Shown here: positions 25,230 to 37,027 of the stretch, one piece after another
Layout: the number at the start of each line of letters is the position of its first letter
Numbering within the stretch: the first letter of the stretch is position 1
DNA from: Alphaproteobacteria bacterium
Lineage (GTDB): Bacteria; Pseudomonadota; Alphaproteobacteria; Acetobacterales; Acetobacteraceae
Direction: 5' to 3'
DNA length: 56,728 bases
NCBI GenBank assembly: GCA_026225015.1
Contig: JAMFRY010000062.1
Location: 1 to 56,728, forward strand
The notes under the pieces: generated by a model
What the model was told of the DNA's origin: nothing
The model's input: the letters and a program-made list of their open reading frames with translations, nothing else
Database searches by the model: none
Translations under genes and position numbers: made by a program

Positions 25230-25783
25230 AGCCTGGCCTCCGGCGCCGTCGTTTCAGGTTCCGGCAGCGCCCGCGAATAGCGCGCCACCTCCTCGTCGAA
25301 GCCAAAATAGCGGAAATCGGACATGCGCATCGGATACAGCACCCCGTTCAAATGGTCGAACTCATGCTGCACCACGCGGGCATGAAAGCCGGAAACGGTT
25401 CTGCTGATGGCCGCCCCCGTTGCATCAACATAATCCAGTTGAATCCGCTTATGGCGCGGCACCGCCGCCCGCAGGCCGGGGATGGAAAGGCAGCCCTCCC
25501 AGCCCAATTCCAACGCATCACCCAGCGGCCTAATGACCGGGTTGATCACGGTCGTCAGCTTCACCTCATCGCCATCCGCCCGGCTTGCCGGAACGAGGTA
25601 AAGGAACAGCCGCGTTGAGGTAAAAACCTGCGGCGCCGCCAGGCCCACCCCGCCGGCATCCTCCAGCGTCTCCGCCATGTCACGGATCAGCCGCGCAATA
25701 TCGGGCGCCGTGGGATCCGCCACCTCCGCCGCCCGTTCGAGTAACACCGGATGCCCCATGCGGGCGATTTTCAGAACTGCCAT
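25226..25783 (-). CDS. def: Peptide deformylase
   Basis: Removes the formyl group from the N-terminal methionine of new proteins. Of 185 residues, motif 1 is GVGLAAPQ, motif 2 is EGCLSIPG with the metal-binding Cys, and motif 3 is VQHEFDHLNG with two His ligands and the catalytic Glu. Length and motif order are normal. EGCLSIP instead of EGCLSVP is a minor variation. It is co-transcribed with the COQ9 gene. Confidence 0.94.
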   Translation of the reverse strand: MAVLKIARMGHPVLLERAAEVADPTAPDIARLIRDMAETLEDAGGVGLAAPQVFTSTRLFLYLVPASRADGDEVKLTTVINPVIRPLGDALELGWEGCLSIPGLRAAVPRHKRIQLDYVDATGAAISRTVSGFHARVVQHEFDHLNGVLYPMRMSDFRYFGFDEEVARYSRALPEPETTAPEARL

Positions 25784-26001
25784 GACGCCAGTACGCTACC
25801 GCAAAACGATGCTGGCGGGAACGCGAAAACAACAGCACTGGCGCGCCAATCCCTGCAAGCCCATCACCCCGGCCGCTCGTAAATCCCGATTTGTCATCTC
25901 ATAAACTCTGTGCTACCCAACGGGCAAGACGTGCGCTGCCGATCCGGCGGCGCCGTATTTTTGTTTTAAATCAATGTCCTATCACAGGAGTTGTCGGCCC
26001 A

Positions 26002-26205
26002 GTGCAAGTTCTTGTTCGTGATAATAACGTCGATCAGGCGCTGAAAGCGCTCAAAAAGAAGCTCCAGCGCGAAGGCGTGTTCCGCGAAATGAAACTTCGC
26101 CGCCACTACGAAAAACCCTCCGAGCGCCGCGCCCGCGAAGCCGCCGAGGCAGTTCGCCGCGCCCGCAAGATGGAGCGCAAGCGGATCGAGCGCGAAGGCT
26201 TCTAA
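26002..26205 (+). CDS. rpsU: 30S ribosomal protein S21
   Basis: A 67-residue basic ribosomal protein beginning MQVLVRDNNVDQALKALKKK and ending in a Lys/Arg-rich helix (RKMERKRIEREGF). I chose the GTG at 26002 from the protein family's N-terminus. AGGAG lies about 11 nt upstream. It stands alone, with no dnaG or rpoD nearby in the window. Confidence 0.93.
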   Translation: MQVLVRDNNVDQALKALKKKLQREGVFREMKLRRHYEKPSERRAREAAEAVRRARKMERKRIEREGF

Positions 26206-26464
26206 ATTTCTGCGCCGGCGCCGCTGCAGGTCATGCGGTAGCAGCACTCCGGCCGCGACCACTATTTAAATACGATTTCGAGGCGCAAATTAACCGGTCG
26301 GCAAGATTATAAAACTAACACGGTTTGCGTGCCTCTGTCCGTCTCCGAAACACCGGACACTGCTCAGTTTTTGTAAAATAGCACCTGTCCGCCTCGCCTA
26401 AAAGCGCGTAAGCCTGCGCTCGACTTTCGGGGCAAAAAGTTTTTCTAGTGGAGACGCTTAACCG

Positions 26465-27352
26465 GTGATCAGGTTATCGATCCCGTTCCGGCAGGCACTA
26501 TCCCGGCTAACGCTGCCGGTGATGCTGATGCTGTCTCTGGGCATCGTTCTCTTCGGCCGCGCCGATGAGAATGTAGGCGATCACCTGCGCACCGGGTTGG
26601 ACGACGTGCTGGCCCCCCTTTATGCCACCGTTTCGGTCCCAGTTGAGGCGCTGGAACACGGTACCGGCGCCATCGGCAACCTGTTCGACCTAGCCAGCCA
26701 GAACGCGCAGTTGCGGGCGGAAAACGCCAGGCTGCTGCAATGGCAGGCGGTGGCCATGGCCCTGCAAGCGCAGAACGACGCGCTTAAATCCACGCTCAAT
26801 TTCGTGCCCAGCCCAACGCCGGAATTCTTCACCGCCCCGGTTGTCGCCGATCTGGGCGGTGTCTATGCCCGCTCGGTCCTGGTCTCCACCTCGTCCGGCG
26901 AGGCGATCAAACCGGCGCGGCTCATCGGCGGGGTCGCCATGGATGGACGCGGCATCGTCGGCAGGGTGGTGGCGGCCGGCGACCAAAGCGCCCGGATTCT
27001 GCTCATTACCGACCTGAACAGCCGGGTGCCCGTCAGCCTCGGCTCGCACGGCGCCCCGGCCTTGATGACCGGCACCAACGGGCCCAACCCGCGACTGCTC
27101 TACTGGTCGCCGGACCAACCGCCGGCGGAAGGCGACATGGTACTCTCCAGCGCCTTCGGCGGCGCCTTTCCAGCCGGACTGCCGATCGGCGTCGTGCATT
27201 ACGATGCCCAGAACCGGCCGGAAGTGTTGCCGCTGGCCGGTCTGGACCGTTTGCGGCTGCTGCGGGTGTTCATCTACCCCAACAGCCAACCAGAACTCAC
27301 GCCGATCCTCAAAACCGGGAAACCGGCCGGCAAAGCACCCAGGAATCCTTGA
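26465..27352 (+). CDS. mreC: Rod shape-determining protein MreC
   Basis: A 295-residue periplasmic scaffold protein of the elongasome. It has one N-terminal membrane segment (about 15-31), a coiled coil (ASQNAQLRAENARLLQWQ), then the beta-domain with VLVSTSSGEAIKPARLI, GRGIVGRVVAAGDQSARILLITD and GLPIGVVHYD. The start is a GTG. mreB normally precedes mreC but is not here; the gene upstream is rpsU, 259 nt away. It heads the cluster mreC-mreD-mrdA-rodA. Confidence 0.94.
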   Translation: MIRLSIPFRQALSRLTLPVMLMLSLGIVLFGRADENVGDHLRTGLDDVLAPLYATVSVPVEALEHGTGAIGNLFDLASQNAQLRAENARLLQWQAVAMALQAQNDALKSTLNFVPSPTPEFFTAPVVADLGGVYARSVLVSTSSGEAIKPARLIGGVAMDGRGIVGRVVAAGDQSARILLITDLNSRVPVSLGSHGAPALMTGTNGPNPRLLYWSPDQPPAEGDMVLSSAFGGAFPAGLPIGVVHYDAQNRPEVLPLAGLDRLRLLRVFIYPNSQPELTPILKTGKPAGKAPRNP

Positions 27353-27389
27353 AAATGGGTATTCCTTGAAGATGGGGATCGTTTAGCAG

Positions 27390-27935
27390 ATGGCGGGGCG
27401 TTCCGCCTTGCGGCGAGGTCCAGGCGTTTGGCGGCGGTTGGACGCTGCCTCCCGCCATGCCTGGCCGGCCTTCTGCACCCTGTTCGGCTTGTTCCTCATC
27501 GGCCTGCCGGTCGGCCTGCCCGGCCAGGCCGAACTGCGCCCGGCCTACGCCATGGCCTGCGTGTTCTTCTGGTCACTGTACCGCCCCACCTCGTTCCCCG
27601 CGCCGGTGGTCGCCGTTACCGGATTGCTGCTCGACCTGCTCAACCTTTCCCAGCTCGGTATTTGGGCGGTGCTTCTCCTTTTGCTGCAAGGCGCCACCCT
27701 GGCAGCCCGCCGGCGGCTGGCGCCAAGCGGCTTTTTTCTGAACTGGGCGGCCTTCACCGGTTTGGCGACGTTGCTTTCGGCCCTATTCTGGGCGGCACAA
27801 TCCTTGCTCACCCTTACATTGCTTTCGCTGGTCCCGCTTGCCGTACAAATCCTTACCTGCGCTGGCATCTATCCGGCGATGGCGGCCTTGTTCATCCGGG
27901 CGCATCGCGGCGCAGCCGCGTCAGAGCTTGCGTAG
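27390..27935 (+). CDS. mreD: Rod shape-determining protein MreD
   Basis: A 181-residue integral membrane protein with about five hydrophobic segments (for example CTLFGLFLIGLPVGLPG, YAMACVFFWSLYRP, LGIWAVLLLLLQGATLA). Its length and place between mreC and the PBP2 gene identify it more firmly than its sequence, which is weakly conserved in this family. PAPVVAVTGLLLDLLNLSQLG resembles the conserved 'GLL.D...G...G'. Confidence 0.88.
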   Translation: MAGRSALRRGPGVWRRLDAASRHAWPAFCTLFGLFLIGLPVGLPGQAELRPAYAMACVFFWSLYRPTSFPAPVVAVTGLLLDLLNLSQLGIWAVLLLLLQGATLAARRRLAPSGFFLNWAAFTGLATLLSALFWAAQSLLTLTLLSLVPLAVQILTCAGIYPAMAALFIRAHRGAAASELA

Positions 27936-27944
27936 CTCCGGCCG

Positions 27945-29903
27945 ATGAAACGCGAGATTCAGGGCCGCGCCGCCTTCAGCCGCCGCGCCTTGTTGATCGG
28001 CGCCGGCCAGCTCGGCATTTTCGCTGCCATTGGCGCCAGGCTCTACAACCTGCAGGTCGTGCAGCACGGCAAATACGCCACGCTGGCCAAAGCCAACAGC
28101 ATCAGTGAACGCCTGATCGCCCCCCAACGCGGGGTCATCACCGACCGTTTCGGCGCCGTTCTGGCCGGCAACCAGCAGCATTGGCGGGCTTTGTTCATGA
28201 AGGCGCAATGCCCGGACGCGACGGCGGTGCTCGATAATTTCAGCCAACTGGTCGCGCTCTCCGATGACGAGCGCGCCCGCATCGCCGCCGATCTCGCCGA
28301 CCGCCCGGAATACATCCCCGTCATGTTGAAAGATTATCTGGACTGGCCGGACATGGCCGCCATCGAAGTCAACACCCCCAACCTGCCGGGCGTGATCATC
28401 GAGGTCGGCACCAGCCGCGTTTATCCATTCGGTCCGGGGCTAGCCCATGCCGTCGGCTATGTCGGCCGCCCGAACAAGGTGGAAGCCAAGTCCGACAGCG
28501 TGCTTGCTTTGCCCGGCATGCGCATCGGCCGCACCGGCGCCGAAGCCTGGCAGGACCAGCCCTTGCGCGGCGCCCCCGGCTTCGTCCAAACCGAAACCAA
28601 CGTGCATGGCGAGGTGGTGCGCGAAGTCGCCTCCGATCCCGGCATTGCCGGCCAGACCGTGGCGCTTTCCCTCGATGCCGGCCTGCAAGCCCTCGCCTTG
28701 CAGCGGCTCGGCGCCCAGCCCGGCGTCGCCGTGGTATTGGACGCGCAGAGCGGCGAGATTCTGGCCATGGCGAACAACCCCTCCTTCGACCCGGCTTTGT
28801 TCGACAAAGGCGTGCCCGCCGATACCTGGAAAGACTGGATGGGCGATCCCTTGCACCCGCTGCAAAACCGCGCCATCGCCGGCTTGTACGCGCCCGGCTC
28901 GACATTCAAGCCCACGGTCGCCCTGGCCGCGCTGAAAAGCGGCGCGCTCACCGCCGATAGCTGCCTTACCTGCACCGGCTCCTTCACCCTCGGCGACCAT
29001 ATCTTTTGGTGCGACAACCACACCGCCCACGGCACCATCAACCTCACCACGGCCTTGCAGATCAGCTGCGACGTGTTTTTCTATCAGGTTGCGCTTGCCG
29101 TCGGCATCAACAACATCGCCGCCATGGCAAATCAGCTCGGCATCGGCCTCGATCTGCAGATGGACATCCCCCATGCTTCTCCGGGTCTTGTCCCCACGCT
29201 CGATTGGGCCCGCGCGCGCGGCATCCGTTGGGCGCCGGGCAATACCGTGGTGCAGGGCATCGGTCAGGGCTATAATCAGGTGACCCCCATCGCGCTGGCC
29301 ACCATGATCGCCCGAATCGCCAGCGGCATTGCCATTGGCCCGCATATCACGCGGCGCGTCGGCGGCGCACTGCAGGTCGGCGCCAACGCCACCGACTGGC
29401 CGGCGCTGGACGTTGATGACCGCCACCTCGCTCTGGTCCGCCAGGGCCTGTTCGAGGTGGTCAACACGCCGCAGGGCACCGCCTATGCCGCCAGGCTGAT
29501 GCTCCCTGGCGCGCAGATGGCCGGCAAAACCGGCACCGCCCAGGTGCATAACGACACCGCCGCCGAGAAGACAAAAAATTACAATGCCGACCGCATGGCC
29601 TGGGTTGACCGTCCCAACGGCCTGTTTATCGGCTTCGCGCCGTACGACAATCCGCGCTACGCCACCGCCGTGATCGTCGAACATGGCAATTGGGGCGCGC
29701 AATCCGCCGCCCCCATCGCCCGCGACCTGCTGACCTACGCCATCACCAACGACCCCGCCGGCCGCGACAAGCCGATTGCCGGCGCGGCGCTCTCCGCCGC
29801 CGTCATGCCGCCCCCAGGCCCGGCTTTTGCGCCCAGCGCCGACGCCAACGCCGCGTCGCCGCCCGCGCTGGCCAGCATCTCTTCCGGATCCACCGTGCAA
29901 TGA
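27945..29903 (+). CDS. mrdA: Penicillin-binding protein 2 (peptidoglycan DD-transpeptidase)
   Basis: Cross-links peptidoglycan during cell elongation. Of 652 residues, a short cytosolic N-terminus and one membrane segment (about 18-30) precede the pedestal domain. The transpeptidase domain holds SxxK (Ser in APGSTFKPTV), SxN (SCD in ISCDVFFYQVA) and KTG (AGKTGTAQV). A Pro/Ala-rich tail of about 40 residues is non-conserved. The last codons overlap the rodA start (ATGA), matching the functional pairing of PBP2 with RodA. Confidence 0.95.
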   Translation: MKREIQGRAAFSRRALLIGAGQLGIFAAIGARLYNLQVVQHGKYATLAKANSISERLIAPQRGVITDRFGAVLAGNQQHWRALFMKAQCPDATAVLDNFSQLVALSDDERARIAADLADRPEYIPVMLKDYLDWPDMAAIEVNTPNLPGVIIEVGTSRVYPFGPGLAHAVGYVGRPNKVEAKSDSVLALPGMRIGRTGAEAWQDQPLRGAPGFVQTETNVHGEVVREVASDPGIAGQTVALSLDAGLQALALQRLGAQPGVAVVLDAQSGEILAMANNPSFDPALFDKGVPADTWKDWMGDPLHPLQNRAIAGLYAPGSTFKPTVALAALKSGALTADSCLTCTGSFTLGDHIFWCDNHTAHGTINLTTALQISCDVFFYQVALAVGINNIAAMANQLGIGLDLQMDIPHASPGLVPTLDWARARGIRWAPGNTVVQGIGQGYNQVTPIALATMIARIASGIAIGPHITRRVGGALQVGANATDWPALDVDDRHLALVRQGLFEVVNTPQGTAYAARLMLPGAQMAGKTGTAQVHNDTAAEKTKNYNADRMAWVDRPNGLFIGFAPYDNPRYATAVIVEHGNWGAQSAAPIARDLLTYAITNDPAGRDKPIAGAALSAAVMPPPGPAFAPSADANAASPPALASISSGSTVQ

Positions 29904-31054
29904 TCAGCTACGCCATTGACGCGCACCGTCCGTTCCGCGACCGTTCCTTTGGCCTGGTGCGCAAATTCCTGCGCATCAACTGGCTGTTCGTGCTGTGCGT
30001 CTGCGCCCTGGCGGGGGTCGGCTACGCGGCGCTCTATTCCGCCGCCGGCGGCGCGACGGACCCCTACGCCAACAGCCAGCTCACCCGTTTCCTCTCCGGC
30101 CTGCTGCTGATGATCGCCATCGCGCTGGTCGATATAAGATTTATCGCCAAACTCTCCTGGCCGAGCTATCTTGTCGGCATCCTTTTGCTCCTCGCAGTCG
30201 CCAAATTCGGTCATACTGGCCTCGGCGCCAAGCGCTGGATGAGCGTCGGCGGTGTCGAAATCCAGCCCAGCGAGCTGATGAAGCTCTTCCTCATTCTGGC
30301 CATCGCCGCCTGGTTCCAACGCAGCTCCTACCAGCGCGCCGGCAATATTTTTTTCCTTGTGCCGCCCATCCTCGCCATCCTGCTGCCCGTCGCGCTGATC
30401 CTCAAGGAACCCAATCTCGGCACCGCCGTCATCACCGCCATCATCGGCGCCACGGTGATGCTCGGCGGCGGCGTGCGCTGGTGGAAATTCGCTTTGGTCA
30501 TCGCCGTCATCGCCATCGCGACGCCACTGATTTTCGACCACCTGCTCGACTACCAGCGCGCCCGCATCATTACCTTCATGAATCCCGGCGCCGACCCGCT
30601 GGGTGCCGGCTACAACATCATCCAGTCAAAAATCGCCCTCGGCGCCGGCGGTTTTTCCGGCCAGGGTTTTTTGCACGGTACCCAAAACCAGCTCAATTTT
30701 CTGCCGGAGAAGCAAACCGATTTCGTCTTCACCATCATCGCCGAGGAATTCGGCTTCATCGGCAGCATGTTTGTGCTCGGCCTGCTATTCGCGATCTCCG
30801 CCATTGCCCTCTACACGGCCTTGCGCTGCAACAACCAATACGGCCGCCTGGTGGCGCTTGGGCTGGGCATGAACTTCTTCCTGTACTGCGCGGTGAATCT
30901 TTCCATGGTCATGGGCCTCATCCCGGTCGGCGGCGTGCCGATCCCGCTGGTCTCTTATGGCGGTTCCGCCGTCACCGCCGTCATGCTCGGCTTCGGGGTG
31001 TTGATGTCGGTCCACGTTCACCGCGACGTAGAGTTCCAGGTTGAAGAGTTTTGA
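29900..31054 (+). CDS. rodA: Peptidoglycan glycosyltransferase RodA (SEDS family)
   Basis: A 384-residue polytopic protein polymerising lipid II with PBP2. About ten membrane segments are visible. Signatures are ALVDIRFIAKL, GLGAKRWMSVGGVEIQPSE, LKEPNLGTAVI (with the essential Asp/Glu region), QSKIALGAGGFSGQGFLHGT and FLPEKQTDFVFTIIAEEFGF, with GGVPIPLVSYGGSA near the end. I chose the ATG at 29900, overlapping the mrdA stop, rather than starts upstream inside mrdA. Confidence 0.95.
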   Translation: MISYAIDAHRPFRDRSFGLVRKFLRINWLFVLCVCALAGVGYAALYSAAGGATDPYANSQLTRFLSGLLLMIAIALVDIRFIAKLSWPSYLVGILLLLAVAKFGHTGLGAKRWMSVGGVEIQPSELMKLFLILAIAAWFQRSSYQRAGNIFFLVPPILAILLPVALILKEPNLGTAVITAIIGATVMLGGGVRWWKFALVIAVIAIATPLIFDHLLDYQRARIITFMNPGADPLGAGYNIIQSKIALGAGGFSGQGFLHGTQNQLNFLPEKQTDFVFTIIAEEFGFIGSMFVLGLLFAISAIALYTALRCNNQYGRLVALGLGMNFFLYCAVNLSMVMGLIPVGGVPIPLVSYGGSAVTAVMLGFGVLMSVHVHRDVEFQVEEF

Positions 31055-31063
31055 AGATGCCCC

Positions 31064-31113
31064 CGTCACCCCCCGCGAAGGCGCGTATGCACGCCGCGGG
31101 GCATCCACGACTT
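31064..31113. repeat. CCCGCGAAGG-type palindromic repeat, copy 1
   Basis: CGTCACCCCCCGCGAAGGCG starts the element, a short insertion with its own small hairpin follows (GCGTATGCACGC), and GCCGCGGGGCATCCACGACT ends it. It begins 10 nt after the rodA stop. The copy at 37594-37628 lacks the central insertion. Confidence 0.65.
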
Positions 31114-31133
31114 TTTAACTAGACACTCCACCC

Positions 31134-31928
31134 ATGACCCTCCTCGTCTTCGATTCCGGCATTGGCGGCCTCGGCGTCGTCGCGGAAATCCGCAAGCTTC
31201 AACCGGAGACGAATATCACCTACCTCGCCGATAACGGCTTCTACCCCTATGGCGAAAAGCCCGACGACGTTCTGATCGCCAGAATCCTGAAAATCATCGG
31301 CCTTGGCGTTGCGCGCACCAACCCCGACGCCATCGTCATCGCCTGCAACACCGCCAGCACCGTCGCCCTCGGCCATTTGCGCGAGAGCTTCCCGCAACCT
31401 TTCATCGGCTGCGTACCGCCCATCAAACCCGCCGCCGCCGCCAGCCGCACCCGCCATATCGGCCTGCTCGCCACCGCCGCCACCATCCGCCGCCCCTATC
31501 TCGCGGACCTTAAGCAAAAATTCGCCGCCGGCTGCGTGGTCCACAGCTTTGGTACCCCCACCCTCGCCGACTTCGCCGAGCAAAAATTTCGCGGCGCTCC
31601 CTTCAGCCTCGCCGCGCTCTCCGCCGCCATCGCCCCGCTCCTCAGCCAACCAGGCGCCGAATTGATCGACGCCATCGCATTAGGCTGCACCCACTACACC
31701 TTCCTGCTCCCCGAATTGCGCGCGCTTCACCCCAACATCCAATGGTTCGACCCCGCCAACCCGGTCGCCCGGCAGGCCAACGCCGTCACCCACCACCTGC
31801 CGACCTCGACGCCGGCGCCGCACCCTGGCACGGCCTTGTTCACTGCCGCGCTCGCCGATGCGGAAATCATGGGCGCCAATTTCAAACCTTACGGGTTCGC
31901 AAATTTATTGCACCTCGCGCCAGAATAG
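31134..31928 (+). CDS. murI: Glutamate racemase
   Basis: Cofactor-independent racemase making D-glutamate for peptidoglycan. The 264-residue protein has the substrate loop FDSGIGGL at residues 6-13, the first catalytic Cys71 in IACNTAST and the second Cys185 in LGCTHYTFL. YLADNGFYPYG fits the family's 'Y.aD....PYG'. It follows the rodA cluster after a repeat element and shares a cell-wall theme with it. Confidence 0.95.
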   Translation: MTLLVFDSGIGGLGVVAEIRKLQPETNITYLADNGFYPYGEKPDDVLIARILKIIGLGVARTNPDAIVIACNTASTVALGHLRESFPQPFIGCVPPIKPAAAASRTRHIGLLATAATIRRPYLADLKQKFAAGCVVHSFGTPTLADFAEQKFRGAPFSLAALSAAIAPLLSQPGAELIDAIALGCTHYTFLLPELRALHPNIQWFDPANPVARQANAVTHHLPTSTPAPHPGTALFTAALADAEIMGANFKPYGFANLLHLAPE

Positions 31929-31930
31929 AC

Positions 31931-31952
31931 TAAACTAACTGGACTTAGTTTA
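31931..31952. promoter_or_regulatory. Palindromic operator candidate for the VapBC-like pair
   Basis: TAAACTAA (31931-31938) is the exact reverse complement of TTAGTTTA (31945-31952), with a 6-base spacer CTGGAC. It ends 12 nt before the antitoxin start codon, where autorepressor operators of such modules are usually found. The assignment is inferred. Confidence 0.65.
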
Positions 31953-31964
31953 CCGGGGCGTGAA

Positions 31965-32198
31965 ATGATTACAGTCAATATCCACGAAGCAAAGACAAAC
32001 CTATCGCGCCTGATTGAGCAGGCGGTTAAAGGTGAGCCATTCATTATCGCCAAGGCCGGCAAGCCTTTGGTGAAAGTAACCGCCTTGGATGCTCCTAAAG
32101 CGCCCAAGCGCCTGGGTTTTTTGGAAGGCGAATTCACGGTGCCAGACGATTTCGATCGTTTTGCCGAAGACGAGATTTTAGCGCTGTTCGAAGGGTGA
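31965..32198 (+). CDS. Type II antitoxin, Phd/YefM-like (VapB role)
   Basis: A 77-residue protein opening MITVNIHEAKTNLSRLIEQAV, the Phd/YefM DNA-binding N-terminus, followed by GEPFIIAKAGKPLVKVTAL. The acidic C-terminal tail (DDFDRFAEDEILALFEG) would wrap the toxin. It overlaps the PIN-domain gene by 4 nt. The perfect palindrome just upstream probably serves autorepression. Confidence 0.9.
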   Translation: MITVNIHEAKTNLSRLIEQAVKGEPFIIAKAGKPLVKVTALDAPKAPKRLGFLEGEFTVPDDFDRFAEDEILALFEG

Positions 32199-32581
32199 AG
32201 TTGCTCACGGATACGAATATCCTCGTTCTGGCCGCAATTGATCCAGGCCGGCTGTCGGTTGCGGCCCGCGCATTACTGCTGGATCAGGAAAATGAGCTGT
32301 CTTTCAGTGCCGCAAACATCTGGGAGGTTGCCATAAAGCATGCACTGGGGCGCGCCAGTTTCCGGCTCGACCCGGGTATTCTATACAAGGCTTTGATAGA
32401 AAACGGCTATCTCGAACTTCCGGTCATCAGCGCGCACGGCATCGCCGCGAGCACGCTGCCGCGCATCCACAAAGACCCGTTCGACCGTTTGCTGATCGCC
32501 CAGGCAGCCGTCGAAGGCATGGTATTGCTTACGAGCGACGCCATTCTTTCAAAATATCCCGGCCCCGTGCGGTTGGTCTGA
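32195..32581 (+). CDS. PIN-domain ribonuclease toxin (VapC-like)
   Basis: A 128-residue PIN-domain protein. Acidic residues expected at the metal site are visible: Asp6 (LLTDTNIL), Glu44 (ANIWEVAIK), Asp97 (HKDPFDRLLIAQA) and Asp115 (LLTSDAIL). The GTG start overlaps the antitoxin stop. The paired Phd-type antitoxin and order antitoxin-toxin mark a VapBC-like module. It is probably an RNase; the target RNA is unknown. Confidence 0.9.
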   Translation: MKLLTDTNILVLAAIDPGRLSVAARALLLDQENELSFSAANIWEVAIKHALGRASFRLDPGILYKALIENGYLELPVISAHGIAASTLPRIHKDPFDRLLIAQAAVEGMVLLTSDAILSKYPGPVRLV

Positions 32582-32582
32582 A

Positions 32583-32990
32583 ATGGTTGCCGTGATCCGG
32601 ATTGCGGCCGCGCTGATTCTGAATGCTGCCGGCCAAACGCTGCTGGTACGCAAAGCAGGGTCGCAAAGCTACATGCAAGCGGGCGGAAAAATCGACAACG
32701 ATGAAACGCCGATGGAAGCGCTCCAAAGGGAACTGATGGAAGAACTGAACCTCGAGATCGACCCTTCCGCCACCGAGTATCTCGGCCGTTTTTCGGCCAA
32801 GGCCGCAAACGAACCGGATTCGATCGTCGAAGCCGAATTGTTTTGCTTAAAAACTGAAGTGCCCATAACCCCAGGCGCGGAAATCGCGGAGGCGGTCTGG
32901 ATCACGCCTTCGGCAAATCTCGATTTACCACTCGCTCCTCTTACCCGCGACAAGGTTCTCCCGCTCGCCGCCGGCGGCGCGGCGCGTTAA
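32583..32990 (+). CDS. Nudix hydrolase
   Basis: A 135-residue Nudix-fold protein. The box is in the region MQAGGKIDNDETPMEALQRE plus LMEELNL, with the core REL-x-EE of the REUxEExGU pattern; the final Gly is replaced by Asn. The N-terminus RIAAALILNAAGQTLLVRKAG is typical. The substrate is unknown. It starts one base after the toxin stop codon, so it is probably read through from the VapBC-like promoter, and it ends in a 4-nt convergent overlap with the acyltransferase gene. Confidence 0.88.
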   Translation: MVAVIRIAAALILNAAGQTLLVRKAGSQSYMQAGGKIDNDETPMEALQRELMEELNLEIDPSATEYLGRFSAKAANEPDSIVEAELFCLKTEVPITPGAEIAEAVWITPSANLDLPLAPLTRDKVLPLAAGGAAR

Positions 32991-34321
32991 CCAGAGTCCG
33001 GACGTTGCAGCGCCAACCGTTCCAGCGCCGCGCAACCGCGCGGGCCGGCAGCCGCCGGGCTAGATACGCCCTCGAATTGCATGGAGGGTGAACCCGGACT
33101 CTGCCAAATAACTTCCCCGTTCGCCGCGGGCTTTTTCAATAACGGCTTGGTCATCCGCCCCAGCACCCGGGTCCAGGTCTGATCCACCCAGACCAGCGGC
33201 ACCGCGCACAACAACGTCAGCGCCACGCTGATCCCGGCCGCGATCAACGCGCTGTTCGTCTTGCCCACCACCCCAAGCGCCCCGTTAAAGCTGGTCGCCC
33301 CAGCGGAGAGCATGATCGGCCCATGCAGCAGATAAATGGGAAAGGACAGCAACCCCAGCCATACCGCCCAGCTCTTCGAGAACACCCGCCGCAAAAACGG
33401 ATTGCCCAGCAGCAGTAAAATCATCAGCGCCGCGCCCGCATCCCAGACGAAATGCGACGTATCGCCAATCGGCAGCACGGCCTTGATCGGCGCATGGATC
33501 AGCAATTTCTGCTCATAGGTGAAGCTGAACAGATAGATCGCAACCACGCCCAATATCGCCGCCTGCCAGTTCTTGAAATTCGGCATCCGGTTTTCGGCGA
33601 ACAGCATCGCCAACACCACGCCCACCAGAAAATCGCTGAGATAGGTCACCGGATAGCTGGCGCCGGCCCAAACCATCACCAGCACGATCAGCGAGAGCCG
33701 CAACGCCCAGCTGCGGATCGCAAAAAGCACCGGCGCCGCCATAAAGATCGCGAAGCTGCCGAACAGCTCGATCCGCATGGTCCAAAGCGGTGAGTCGAAA
33801 TGCACATCGCCGAACAGGAACACCTGGTATAGCCCCTCGCGCAGCGCATCGAACCAGCCGACATCCGGATGTCCCTCGATTGGCGCGTTCCCATGCGTCG
33901 CCATCCATTTTGCGCCGATCACGTGCGCGGCCATCTTGTAGTTGTCATGGCTGATCAAAATCATCATCCAGGCAAACAGACAGGCAATGGTTGTCAGCAT
34001 CGCCAGCCGCGGCCAGCGTTTCAGCAAGGCGACCCCCACCCGCCAGATACTGCGATCCTTCGAAAACGGCAGGCTAAGAATAAAACCCGACAGCACGAAG
34101 AACACCGCCACCGCGGCGCCGCCATTCAGCAACCCCAGCCCGAACTGCAGCAGCACATCGAAGCCGCCATGCCCATGCGGCACTACGCCGACGCCCTTCT
34201 GGGTAAAGCCCAGCACCAGATGGTACAGCACGACAATTGCTGCCGCGATTCCGCGCAATCCCTCCAGCGGCACCAATTTACCTGTCTTGCCCGAATTTTC
34301 GGTTTGCTGTGCTGCGCTCAT
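32987..34321 (-). CDS. Acyltransferase 3 family membrane protein
   Basis: A 444-residue protein with about ten membrane segments, a family that O-acylates surface sugars or other envelope molecules. VPLEGLRGIAAAIVVLYHL contains the R..D/R-type opening with catalytic-region His; AVAVFFVLSGFILSLPF is the second family signature. The start is uncertain: I chose the ATG at 34321 because it gives a normal N-terminus and leaves 93 nt to the divergent leuS start. A longer frame to 34444 would overlap leuS. No Shine-Dalgarno is obvious. Confidence 0.88.
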   Translation of the reverse strand: MSAAQQTENSGKTGKLVPLEGLRGIAAAIVVLYHLVLGFTQKGVGVVPHGHGGFDVLLQFGLGLLNGGAAVAVFFVLSGFILSLPFSKDRSIWRVGVALLKRWPRLAMLTTIACLFAWMMILISHDNYKMAAHVIGAKWMATHGNAPIEGHPDVGWFDALREGLYQVFLFGDVHFDSPLWTMRIELFGSFAIFMAAPVLFAIRSWALRLSLIVLVMVWAGASYPVTYLSDFLVGVVLAMLFAENRMPNFKNWQAAILGVVAIYLFSFTYEQKLLIHAPIKAVLPIGDTSHFVWDAGAALMILLLLGNPFLRRVFSKSWAVWLGLLSFPIYLLHGPIMLSAGATSFNGALGVVGKTNSALIAAGISVALTLLCAVPLVWVDQTWTRVLGRMTKPLLKKPAANGEVIWQSPGSPSMQFEGVSSPAAAGPRGCAALERLALQRPDSG

Positions 34322-34414
34322 GTCATGACATACATCGCTGCAAAGCTGGCAGAATTCAAATTTCCCGCGCATTGCAAATGGTTGAGCTGGGCGGGTAAAC
34401 AGCCTTTGTCTCGT

Positions 34415-37010
<2,596 letters not shown>

Positions 37011-37027
<17 letters not shown>

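Noticed and set aside
26206..26464. Hidden mreB fragment between rpsU and mreC
   Set aside because: I translated this region mentally for actin-like motifs and saw none; it looks like plain promoter and terminator sequence.
31064..31113. CRISPR-like repeat
   Set aside because: Only two distant copies exist and there is no repeat-spacer array or cas gene. It fits a dispersed palindrome better.
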